Positions 10,603-19,942 of a stretch of DNA of 64,000 nt are shown here, in pieces. Made by a program: the position numbers and the translations under genes. A model generated the notes under the pieces. The model saw only the letters and a program-made list of their open reading frames with translations, did not search any database and was not told the DNA's origin. The stretch comes from Carposina sasakii (lineage: Eukaryota > Arthropoda > Insecta > Lepidoptera > Carposinidae). Positions within the stretch are counted from its first letter, which is position 1, and each line of letters begins with the position of its first letter. The stretch lies in contig CP053159.1 in the NCBI GenBank assembly GCA_014607495.2, positions 5,029,501 to 5,093,500 on the forward strand, read 5' to 3'.

Positions 10603-10790
10603 ATGTGCTATGCCCGCTTTTGCTGACGTCGCAGGAGCTGTACCCGGTTTGGACCCCCAAAAGTGTGCAAAAGTGGGCAGTCTTATAGATGTGCTGTGCC
10701 CGCTTCTGCTGACGACGCAGGAGCTGTACCCAGTTTGGACCTCCAAAAGTGTGCAGGAGTAGGAAGTCTCGTGGACGTGCTGTGCACCGT
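10603..10790. repeat. 86-bp tandem repeat, about 2.2 copies
   Basis: TGTGCTGTGCCCGC ... CAGGAGCTGTACCC ... CAAAAGTGTGCA recurs with a period of 86 bp at 10603, 10689 and 10775. The overlapping minus-strand frames of 83-207 codons in 10570-11193 come from the repeat. Part of the unit also occurs in the GC-rich element at 3039-3323. Confidence 0.7.
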
Positions 10791-11039
10791 GAAACTCTTT
10801 TTTGGTACATACATACATACATAAATTAAAAATTCCAACAAAAAGTATGGTACACAAGAGAATGAAGTATTTAAAGTATTTCGCAGTCCAATCGCTATGT
10901 TCCTTATTACAGTCATGATAAGGATCAATTTCATACGTAGTTAAAAAATACTTCAAAGTATCTGGAAACCTTGTTTTTAGCCCTATGTAATATGGCTTCT
11001 TGCACCCACTGCTGAGTAAAGGCCTCCTCTTCATCAAGC

Positions 11040-11395
11040 CACTGAGTACCTCGAAAGGTAAACACGGAACCCTTATAGGATCACTTTGTTGTCCGTCTGT
11101 CCGTCCGTCAGTCTGTCTGTCAAGACCCTTTTTCTCAGGAATGCGTGGTATCAAGCTGAAATTTATATTAAATAACAGCAGTTTATGCCGCAAATTTTCG
11201 ACACTCGCAAAGGAATCAAAACGTACAGGGTACTTCCCGTGAACTTAGAATCTTGAAATTTGCTACGAAGCAATGTTATATAGTACAGAAAAAGGAAAAA
11301 TTGCGAAAACCGTAAATTTGTAGTTACATCATATAATAAAACCGGAACCCTCGGTGCGCGAGTCAGACTCGTACTTTGTCGGTTTTTTGCCTCAA
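11040..11395. repeat. Dispersed repeat with (GTCC)n block and GTCAGACTCGTACTTGTC-like end
   Basis: It opens with CACGGAACCCTTATAGGATC and a GTCCGTCTGTCCGTCCGTC stretch and closes with AACCGGAACCCTCGGTGCGC followed by CGAGTCAGACTCG. The opening block recurs at 43855-43905. This pattern is very common in lepidopteran genomes. The 80-codon frame here is not a gene. Confidence 0.6.
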
Positions 11396-11494
11396 ATGTA
11401 TATACATATTTATATAATGAACGTACATACGTGAGGAAACTACGCGTAAGTATATTAGTTGTATTTTATGAACGAGTTAAATTTATTTCAACTC

Positions 11495-11640
11495 CGACCA
11501 CACCTTTGTCTATTGTCACATACTAATACGTATGGGTAATTGTAGGCTGGTAGATAAAAAAATATTTTCTACGGTATGTAGGTACGCAAAATAATTTATT
11601 GTAACTGTTTTTTTGGAAATTACAAATTAAGCATGAAAAG
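11495..11640 (+). promoter_or_regulatory. Distal half of the 5-prime flank of gene B
   Basis: Matches 1556-1696 upstream of gene A. It is cut off from the proximal half (13380-13620) by the truncated retrotransposon. A regulatory role is only inferred. Confidence 0.4.
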
Positions 11641-11664
11641 AATAATTTACTACTTTCGGCCGTA

Positions 11665-13340
11665 GGCTCCAACAGGGCGACCCCTTGGGGCCGGCCATTT
11701 TTAGTTTGGCTATCCATCCAATTATTGAAAAAATTAAATCTAAATTTAACGTGTGGTATCTCGATGATGGCACCCTGGGAGGCGAAGCGAGTACTGTCCT
11801 AAGTGACCTAAAACTACTGAGGCACGAACTGCAGCTTATTGGGCTAGAACTCAATGTGAGCTATATGTTCCTGCTTCAAATCTAGTTCGCTCCACCATTA
11901 TTTCGGACTTTAACATGCTTGCCCCAAATTTAACAATAGTCGACAGAAGCTCCCTTCGTCTATTAGGTTCGCCCATCATGGACGAATCGCTGCCGTCTTT
12001 TGTAGAAGACAAAATTCAAAACTTCGCGGATGTGTCAGATTGCCTTTTTAAAATCAACACCCACATGGCATACTTCATCATTCGGCACTGTCTTTTTGCA
12101 CCAAAATTCATGTATACACTCCGCTGCTGTCAGCTTTGGAAATTTTCAGATCTCCTATCCATTTTAGACACAACAATAAAAAACACCCTTTCCTCCATAA
12201 TAAACATCAGTCTGAATAACCGCTCATGGGCACAAGCCTCTCTACCGATCAGATTTGGGGGACTGGGTGTCCGTAAAATTTCCAGTGTTTCACTCCCAGC
12301 TTTTCTATCTTCAGCCCATAGCATTCAAACCTTAGTAGCCAAAATTCTCAAACAACCGCAACCGGAAATACCGTTCATGGCTTAAGCTAAAAATGCCAGG
12401 GAATTGGCCTGCCCAAACGGTGTGGAGCCTTCAAATCCATGCTCGCAATGGCTTTGGGACGAGCCACTCTGCAAACTGGTACAGAATAATCTCTTAGAAA
12501 CGTCAGCCAGTTCTGCAGAGCGTGCCCGTCTCTTAGCCTTAGGCGAGTGGGAGTCGGGTCTGTGGCTTCAGGCTCTACCATCCCCCAATATCGGCACCCT
12601 CCTAGACCGGACCACTTTCCGCATTGCGACCTCCCTCCGTTTAGGTGCACCATGCAACGTCCTCCATCGCTGCCGCTGTGGCGATGTCGGCGACCAACAA
12701 GGCCACCATGGCCTCTCATGTATGAGAAGCGCTGGCCGCATATCCCGCCACGCCAATTTAAATGACGTCATCCGCCGGGCTCTTTCCACCGCCGGGGCAC
12801 CATCAGTACTAGAACCTGTTGGCCTGGTGCGCGACGATGGCAAGAGAGCCGACGGCATGACCCTCGTGTCTTGGAAGATGGGGCGCTCTCTGGTGTGGGA
12901 CGCAACCTGTGTTGACACCTTAGCAACGTCCCATCTCCCAGGCATAACAATCAAAAGTGGCTCTGCGGCCAATGCAGCTGAAAACCTCAAACGACGCAAA
13001 TACGCAAACCTCAGTGGTGACTACCTATTTGAGCCGTTTGGGGTTGAAACCATGGGGCCATGGGGTCCAGGAGCCCACAACCTTATTAAGGATATTTCGA
13101 AAAGGTTGGTCGAGGCATCTCATGACCAGAGGGCTGGCTCATTTTTTGGACAGCGAGTAAGCCTCGCTATCCAGCGGGGCAACGCTGCCAGCCTTTTGGG
13201 CACATTGCCAGCGGTGGAGGACTTGCAAGGAGTCTTCTATTTATAAATTTTATTTTATTTTGTAGCTCTAGTTTTTTTTACGTAGGTTTAGTTATTATTG
13301 CAAATAATTATAGATAAATAAATGTTAAATAATAAAGAAT
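11665..13340 (+). pseudogene. RLE-type retrotransposon, copy 2, 5-prime truncated and broken
   Basis: Homology to the copy at 3821-6496 begins inside RT motif B (QQGDPLGPAIFS, about 11669) and runs to the last codon (stop at 13244-13246). It keeps WYLDDG, the Cys/His cluster and LVWDATCVDTL, but the KRPD of copy 1 reads KRAD. It has a short deletion/frameshift near 11855 and an in-frame TAA at 12383-12385. The 3-prime untranslated region (13247-13340) is unlike that of copy 1, so these are two families, not a recent duplicate. Loss of the 5-prime end is what target-primed reverse transcription usually produces. Confidence 0.8.
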
Positions 13341-13379
13341 ATGTACATATAGGAAAAAAAAGGCATGAAAAAATATATC

Positions 13380-13620
13380 TATAAAGGAAGTGTTACGTAA
13401 TGTTTAATACGAGCATAATATGCGCTCATTTGTAATTTATAAGCAATAGATAAATGTTAGGTGAATTCCTATTTTATAGTATTTGGCCTATTAACTAAAA
13501 TAGTATAATATCAATTTAACGTGTAACTGTTCTTATTATTTTGTCATTATAAAATCCTCTGCACGATACACTATACATATACATATTTGTTTTCTACTTA
13601 TAAATAAAAGTTGTATCTGC
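13380..13620 (+). promoter_or_regulatory. Proximal 5-prime flank of gene B
   Basis: It matches 2095-2340 before gene A, including ATATGCGCTCATTTGTAATTT and TTGGCCTATTAACT. Candidate promoter region by position and duplication; no core element can be named with confidence. Confidence 0.4.
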
Positions 13621-13665
13621 CGTTAAATCAAATCTTGGACGTTGAACACATTCATCGGATTATGC

Positions 13666-15586
13666 ATGATGACTTTTTGGGCAAAAGAAATTCAAATGTT
13701 CATTATATTAATAGTTTTTCTTGTTGTAACTTATTCTAATTCAGATTATGTACGTATTTTTTCCGAATCTCAGTCATAAAGAGTATGCATTTGAGGTACT
13801 TTGTACTCTCGATGTATGTGTGTGTGTATGCATGCATTTATGATAAGGTTTCAGTGTTTTTGCAAATTTAAGTCAAATAGTAAGATACACTTAAGATAAA
13901 CCTAATTAACACAAACGTAAACATTTACCTTTTAATACCTATTATAATCTCCTTTGCTTTACTTTTCAGGGACCTTTTAAGTTGTTCGTCACGAACATAA
14001 ATAATTGCACAGGGCCGAAAAGTAAGGATTGTGGTTATTTGCTAGTGAATGTAACAGATGACTCCATATTTTATGTCGACGTGTTTATCACAGAAAACAT
14101 TAGAAAGCCAAGAGTAAGTGTTTACTTTCTACACCAATTATTTTGGAGCGCAGAATCCAGGGTTTACCAATGCGAGCTGATGTGTAAGTAATTGGACTGA
14201 TATCTTGATTAACGTTACTGACTACGCTTTACTGTTACTGAAACTATCGGAAGCTAGGATCAACAGAGACGACGAGAGAAATATAAATAAAACATATTAA
14301 GTTTCGGGGGACCTAGTAAGCGAATGGTATATTAGTGTAAAGCATTAATGGATGCTTAATATAGGTATATACTATTATTGTGGTGTGTGTCCTCAGGTGT
14401 AAATACCTATTCAAATATGATTTAATTTGAATATGTTTTTTTTTAGGGAAAAGTGGTTATTACAAATAATGGAAATGTGGTTTTTAGAATAAAGATGAAA
14501 TCGCCGTGCGACCACTACTTCTTGCGGCCACTGTTTTCTTCGCATCTAAATGTGACCGCTGATTGTGTATTTCTGAAAGTAAGTCGAGTTTTGTTTATCA
14601 TAGAATAGTCCAATCAACCATATAAAGGATTTCCTCCTTTATATGGAGACTCAACAGTACTCCTCTGTCGTCGCTGAAAATTTTCAGGGTTATACAGTAA
14701 AGTTAATAGATTACGATTGACAAAGAATCTTCTTGAATCTTATTGACAAAGAATTCTTTCGTTTAGAACTTTGTTTTTTTTTACCTAAGCAAAAAAACAT
14801 GTAATGAGAAAATTACTGCGGAAAATTACTATGCCCGAAATTCCTTCAGTATATGTCAGGATTTATTATTGATTATATAAATAATAAAATCCAGGAATAT
14901 TTCTTTTCCACAGCGATCTACATGCGATTTAAGTTCCAAATCGAAAAAATCCTGGATTCTTTATTAATCGTAATCTTTCAACTTTTAATTTTTCATCCTG
15001 CAATATGTTAGGAACGGAGGAATTTTTGTTGGGGTCAAATCCCCCTATTGATTGGACTAGGACTACGGTGGACGGCCTAGCGCAACGCCCTTATTCATAG
15101 TGGTAACTGTTTAGGTAAGAACTAAGCTTATAAATGGTGAGCGTGATTGAGATTTCAGTCAAAGATTAATATTTATAACTGGGTATCAGGGGTAGAATGG
15201 TGGCCAATAAACTCAATAAAAATAATAAACAATAGGCTAATGCGAGGCTAAAATAGGACATCACCTGCGTCTTCTCCTGTGCATATTGTAAGAGTCGACT
15301 AAGAGTCACATCTGACCCCGCTATAGCTACGAAATGTGGATTTAGGACATCCTACGTAAATTCACGATACAGCAGTTCTACCTACTATTTGTTATATTCA
15401 AGAGTAACATTCCTTTTTAATTTTCAGGGGCGTTACACACATTCGCATCTCGATGTCAATGAACTAGTACAGAGGTTTTTAGGTGGAAAATTCTTCTATG
15501 GAAATATGACAATAAAATCGAGTTTTTTCAGTGAAAAGTGTAATTTATTATGTACCGATGGCAAATATTCATTTATACCTGTATAA
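13666..15586 (+). CDS. Gene B: secreted six-cysteine glycoprotein, 171-172 aa, 4 exons
   Basis: Exons are 13666-13749, 13970-14113, 14447-14578 and 15428-15586, all GT-AG and phase 0. Two adjacent ATGs (13666, 13669) could start it; the second aligns with gene A. The signal peptide core is FIILIVFLVVTYS. Six cysteines fall at the same places as in gene A, and the sequons NCT, NVT, NVT and NMT are kept. Exon 4 differs from gene A in only about ten residues. Introns are much shorter than in gene A (intron 2 is 333 nt against 4.6 kb), which shows how far gene A was expanded by insertions. ATTAAA at 15612-15617 is the likely poly(A) signal. The biological role is unknown; a DUF1091/ML-like secreted fold is possible. 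Confidence 0.82.
14606..15059. mobile_element. Short inverted-repeat element in gene B intron 3
   Basis: TAGTCCAATCAA at 14606-14617 is mirrored exactly by TTGATTGGACTA at 15048-15059. Subterminal GGATTTCCTCC and GGAGGAATTTTTG are partly mirrored too. About 450 bp, AT-rich, non-coding. No other copy was noticed in the window, so the call rests on the termini. Confidence 0.45.
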
Positions 15587-15650
15587 AACGGGAAACAACT
15601 TTTTGTGTTTTATTAAAATTATGCAGAACTAATTAAATTGAAATCATCTA

Positions 15651-15908
15651 CAGGGTGTAACAGAAAGGGTATGTTAAGCGAAAAGCTATGTAAATAGCCC
15701 ACTATAGATAACATTTCCAAAATTTGAGACTCGAAATCACATATTTATTTTTCAAGATTGTATGAACTTTCCTGAGTTGTTTAGGAATTCTTCATACTAT
15801 CTGGAAAAATAAACATGTGATTTCAAGTCTGATATTTTGTGGATTGTTTCCTATTAGTGGGCTATTTACATAGCTTTTCGCTTAACATACCCCTTTTGTT
15901 ACACCCTG
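15651..15908. mobile_element. MITE, CAGGGTGTAAC family, copy 1
   Basis: A near-perfect inverted repeat of about 58 bp per arm: CAGGGTGTAACAGAAAGGG onward to AAATAGCCCACTA, mirrored at the other end and flanked by TA. The centre has a second smaller inverted pair (AAAATAAACATGTGATTT/AAATCACATATTTATTTT-like). More decayed copies lie at 17882-18080, 19300-19485 and 59530-59690. Confidence 0.75.
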
Positions 15909-15984
15909 TATATCTCTTTATAAAGTGCTTTTATAATACTTATATTATATCTTGTACCAGACAATGATTGCATTTGTTTGATTG

Positions 15985-16100
15985 AAGCACCTGCCCAAGT
16001 AGCATGCGTAAAACGATATGATAAACCGATTTATCGACAATTAGCCTGTCAAATTGAATTTTGTATAGAGACGATACGATATCGTTCGATACGAGCTAGG
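15985..16100. repeat. 140-bp dispersed repeat, copy 1
   Basis: CAAGTAGCATGCG, AAACCGATTTATCGAC, TTAGCCTGTCAAA and AATTTTGTATAGAGACGATACGATATC recur, mostly in reverse, at 32160-32300, 36985-37095 and 42110-42255. Short and non-coding. Confidence 0.6.
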
Positions 16101-16574
16101 GGGCCTGGATTCATATTTAGAAACATATCTATCTAATTACGTAATAAGACTATATAGGTAGATATCTGTCTTAATACAATTCAGACTATACTGCTTTGGT
16201 AGTATCTATATGGGGTGCAAGTGGGTTCAACTAATTTTTTGAGTTACATATAGGGTAGAAAAGTTTTCTAGCTACAAACGCCAACAGAAGGTTCTAAGTA
16301 TTTTTTCTATTTCTTTTGGCGTAGCTTGGACATCGATATTGGTGTATTGATACGCTTGATACGGTATAGGTAAAGATACCTAATTATTCCACATAATTTA
16401 ACTCAAAGAAAGGTCATAAGAACACTGTAATGTAAGGTAATCATAAAAATCCAGTCAAATTTCGTTGCCGGAGTAGTAGAAGATTTTTTTGGCTTTAGTA
16501 TAAAATTTTGTAATAATAAATTTTGTAGGGTTGTTGGGTAAATGAAATACTTATTTCATTTCACATTTTTTGGC

Positions 16575-16680
16575 GAACATGTCTCAAAACTTGAGAGTGT
16601 GTGCGTGCGCGCAACGAGCGCGAGGCGTCCTCCCGCGCCCCGCACCTCGTCCCGCGCAAACACACAAGATTACTCTCAAT
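16575..16680. other. GC-rich patch with alternating GTGCGCG tract
   Basis: About 100 bp of much higher GC than its surroundings, with GTGTGTGCGTGCGCGC and GCGCGAGG runs and a rough mirror image (ACTTGAGAGT ... ACTCTCAA). No other copy was seen. It may be a fragment of a repeat or a regulatory island; nothing decides. Confidence 0.35.
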
Positions 16681-16871
16681 TTTTTTTGGTTCAGCCATAA
16701 TTAAGGAGTAAGTTTTAGTAAGTATGCAATTTCTGGTATTGTATGTACGGTTAGACGATTATGTATGGTAGCACAGCATGATAATAGATTTCGATTCATA
16801 GAAAAGTTTCCATGCACGTTTTCGAGACTAACACGGAATATGTAGTCAATGCACTGAGCAACTAGACTATA

Positions 16872-17254
16872 CAGGATGTTTTTTTGTGGCCACCTTTAAC
16901 GAAGGGTACGTACTCTATACATGAAATAAAGTAAGTTTATGCCAAAAAAAATGCTGGGAAAAAAAATTTTTTTTTTCAATAATTTTTTTAAATTACTTGA
17001 TCTGGCGAAATTTATAGTGTCTAGTGTTTATGTTAGTTTTTTTATAGACAGATATTAATTATTTTTCGTGAAAAAATCCTGCTACGCGCGTCTATGTGCA
17101 TTTATGCAGAAAAACGCAGTCTATTTACTCAACTTTGGACCCTAATATTTTGGAAACCATACACTTCCCAGGTATGCTTCCATGGAGAAAAATGATCGTG
17201 ATGATGAGGAGATTCCGTAGTTTTCGGGAACGTTGACGACCAAAAATCATCCTG
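16872..17254. mobile_element. MITE, CAGGATG family, copy 2
   Basis: It matches 2599-2968 along its whole length, with the same CAGGATGTTTTTTTG start and AATCATCCTG end, TA-flanked. The two copies differ by scattered substitutions and a few indels. Confidence 0.7.
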
Positions 17255-17258
17255 TATT

Positions 17259-17890
17259 TCATGGAATAAGCCTGATGTCGGAACTAACATTTTTGTATAC
17301 AGTGATACAGAGAATGTATGAGATAATAGGGGATGTGGGGGGATTGAGAGAATTATTGAAATTCTGTGAAACTGATGCTGCTCGACACAGTTTGAGGTAT
17401 AATGAAAAGAAAAGTGAATTTCTTCTATTTAAAGGAACTATTATCTTCTGTGTTGCTCTGGGAGTGAAAAAAAAAAACGTATAATACAGCTGCTTCTTTT
17501 CCCGGGCATACTGTACAAGTCAGTAGAGGGACAAGAGGGTCTTGGTGTTTTATAGGCGATGGGCTGACCACCTGTCACAGTAATGTCACATCACATCTCA
17601 ATTATACCCTCAAAATTGGTCAGAAGTGGCACCATGTGGTTCTATCGGCCGTTGGTGCTCGGCCTACTCCGTAAGGGATAGAGGCGTGATTATATGTATG
17701 TATGTAAAGAAATTAACAAGGAGCCTATGGCTGTACCCAAAGTAATGTTGAATGGAACACCTCTTGTAACGGATAACCTAAAGGATGAGCAGGATATTGA
17801 AAGGGAACGTAGGACGTTTTCAGTTCGAGGCAATATGTTGGCTCATCGATTCGCGCGATGTACCGTGGGTGTCAAGCTATACAGGATGTA
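17259..17890 (+). pseudogene. Jockey-like LINE reverse-transcriptase fragment, interrupted
   Basis: Frame pieces at about 17300-17450 (LLKFCETDAARHSLRYNEKK, SEFLLFKG) and 17710-17880 (LNGTPLV..., DEQDIERERRTFSVR, RCTVGVKLY) match the thumb/post-thumb part of insect LINE reverse transcriptases. Between them lies a roughly 200-bp repeat (17495-17697). The catalytic part is absent. It ends where a MITE begins (17882). Confidence 0.6.
17495..17697 (+). repeat. Dispersed repeat with CCCGGGCATACTGTACAAGTCAG start, copy 1
   Basis: The block from CTTCTTTTCCCGGGCATACT through CTCAATTATACCCTCAAA to ACTCCGTAAGGGATAGAGGC recurs in reverse at 24161-24343 and 59917-60110. It has an ATGTATGTATGT tail here, as for a retroposed short element. 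Confidence 0.65.
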
Positions 17891-18080
17891 ACAGAAAGGG
17901 TATGTTAAGCGAAAAGCTATATAAAGAGCCCACTATAGAGAACCTATTTCCAATATAAGAGATTCTAAATCACATGTTTATTTTTCAAGATTGTATGAAC
18001 ATTCCTGAATTGTTTAGAGATTCTTCATACAATCTGGAAAAATAAACATGTGATTTTGAGTCCCCTTTTGTTACACTCTG
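17882..18080. mobile_element. MITE, CAGGGTGTAAC family, copy 2
   Basis: CAGGATGTAACAGAAAGGG at the left and CCCCTTTTGTTACACTCTG at the right match the ends of 15651-15908. The right arm is shortened. Confidence 0.65.
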
Positions 18081-18151
18081 TATACAGACGGCTATCGCGC
18101 GGCTTCAGCTTTACTATTGCTTTTACGTAATCAGGGGGCCGTGCATGTCGC

Positions 18152-18267
18152 AAGAGTCGTGTACTATCAAGCGTCGTGTACTATCAAGCGTCGTGTACTA
18201 TCAAGAGTCGTGTACTATCAAGCGATGAGCTACCAACTTGAACATCTGACCAACTTGAACATCTGAC
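18152..18267. repeat. Two adjacent 17-bp tandem repeats
   Basis: Four head-to-tail copies of AAG(C/A)GTCGTGTACTATC occupy 18152-18219. After a 14-bp spacer, two exact copies of CAACTTGAACATCTGAC occupy 18234-18267. Both units are 17 bp. No coding frame. Confidence 0.8.
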
Positions 18268-18322
18268 CACGCTATGCTAAACGTGGCTGTAGGTTCTCAT
18301 TCGCGATCCCGTTTTTAGAATT

Positions 18323-18718
18323 AGTAAAAAGACAACTTTGTTCTTTTAATACCTCGTATTCTTTGTAACATGACGATCATTTTTTTCTATGGAAGCACCC
18401 CTGGGAAACCACGGGTTTTAAAGATATTAAGGTCCAAAGTTACATTAATATTATCATTTTTTTACATAATCCATCTGAAATCGGTTAACAAACATTTTTT
18501 TTCAAAGATAAGTACCATGTCAAAATGTTATAATGTTAGTTTTGTAGTTACATTTGTACTTTGTGCATCAAAAGAATACATTGCTTGCAATAAAATGACA
18601 GTATTTTTTCATAATTTTTTGTCGTTTCCCAGGGTTGGTTCCATAGAAGAAAATGGTCGTAACCTTCCAAAGAATACGAGGTATTAAAAAAAACATTGTT
18701 GTCTTTTTACACTCTGTA
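18323..18718. mobile_element. MITE, GTAAAAAGACAAC family, copy 2
   Basis: It aligns end to end with 1698-2086 and 34351-34746. The 97- and 105-codon frames overlapping it are not conserved among the three copies and are not genes. Confidence 0.7.
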
Positions 18719-19124
18719 TGTAATGTAAGAAAAAATCTTGATAAACATGTATGTACCCGATTAAACTTTACTTCCGGGCTGCCCTATCTATATTTTTTCG
18801 TATTTTGGATATTCATTGCCATAATTTGGTTTTTTTATACTAATTGGAACGTTCCAATACATTATCCAGTTTTCCAAACAATTTATTTCCGTAATGAGAC
18901 CTATTCATCTCATTGTGAAACTACTATGTACATTGATATAGGATAATACTATAGGTATGTATATTAATTTATGTTGCAGTCAATAAAATAATAAATTGTT
19001 TTTCATTATTTTTTCAATTGTGATAATAATCTGCCCGTTCCAAGATATTTTGTAAAGCTTACTCATTCTACATTTACCTATTTGGCTATTTTTTGTTAGA
19101 GTTTTTTATTATTATGACTTTTTT

Positions 19125-19485
19125 ATAATTTGGGTGTGCCCATCATTGGGCCCTATACCCTTCGCTGATGAACTGACAACTCAGGATTGTACAGGCAACT
19201 ATTATTTATTCTCGCGATGAGAAATCAGATCCGAGAGTTGACAGGCGACCTATTATGACGACCACTGGCACCTCTGGTAGGCTAATCATCACATAAGCCA
19301 CTATAACTATAGAGATTCGAAATCATATGTTTACCCATAGTTTAGAAAATTTATAAACAACTCAGGCATAAACATATAACAAATATTTTGATTTCGAATC
19401 TAAAAACTTGTGGGTACGAGTAGGTTCACAAAAGGCAATTGCTATGAAGCATTCCGCTTAACATATCCCTTTTATTACAACCTGT
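19125..19485. repeat. Two decayed repeats side by side
   Basis: 19125-19270 carries the GGGTGTGCCCATCATTGGGCCC end of the family at 8290 and 20035. About 19300-19485 carries a decayed copy of the CAGGGTGTAAC MITE, ending CCGCTTAACATATCCC...CAACCTG. Confidence 0.45.
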
Positions 19486-19504
19486 ATAACGAATCGGCAT
19501 AGGT

Positions 19505-19760
19505 ACTACGACCGTTTGGTGTAGTTGGTAGTGGCCCTGTCTGCAATGTCATAGGTTCTAGGTTTAAATCATGGATATGATAAATATCGATATTTGTTTC
19601 CGAGTCATGGATGTTTCTATACCTACTTTTCTAAATAATAAATATACCGTTGCTTAGTACCCACTAAACCTTAGAGATCATAGTGTGGAGCTAGGTCAAT
19701 GTGTTGTGAAGTGTGTGAATATTGATTATTATTATTACCAATAGTGGGACTCAGAATCTG
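19505..19760 (+). repeat. tRNA-derived SINE, second family
   Basis: GACCGTTTGGTGTAGTTGGT is A-box-like and GGTTCTAGGTTTAAATC is B-box-like. They are followed by a tRNA-unrelated body (GATATTTGTTTCCGAGTCATG, TACCCACTAAACC) of the sort seen in lepidopteran SINEs. It ends with a TTATTATTATTA run near 19725-19735. One copy in this window. Confidence 0.55.
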
Positions 19761-19942
19761 GATAAACTTAAAAATAACGCGACAGTTCGTCCAATACGAG
19801 TATTAAAATTATGACTGCAGCATTATTTTACATACATATAATTTTATTATGATCTAATTTGTGTTTAAGCATTGTAACGTGTAGTTTAGTATATTTATAT
19901 TAATAATATCCATTACGAGTACCTGTACTTCAAGCGATCATA

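Noticed and set aside
10570..11193. Minus-strand frame of 207 codons
   Set aside because: It is produced by the 86-bp tandem repeat and the neighbouring dispersed repeat; the peptide repeats itself with the DNA period and has no domain.
18152..18219. CRISPR-like array
   Set aside because: Units are contiguous with no spacers and the genome is eukaryotic; it is a plain tandem repeat.
18370..18946. Frames of 105 and 97 codons
   Set aside because: They run across a MITE and are not kept in its other copies.
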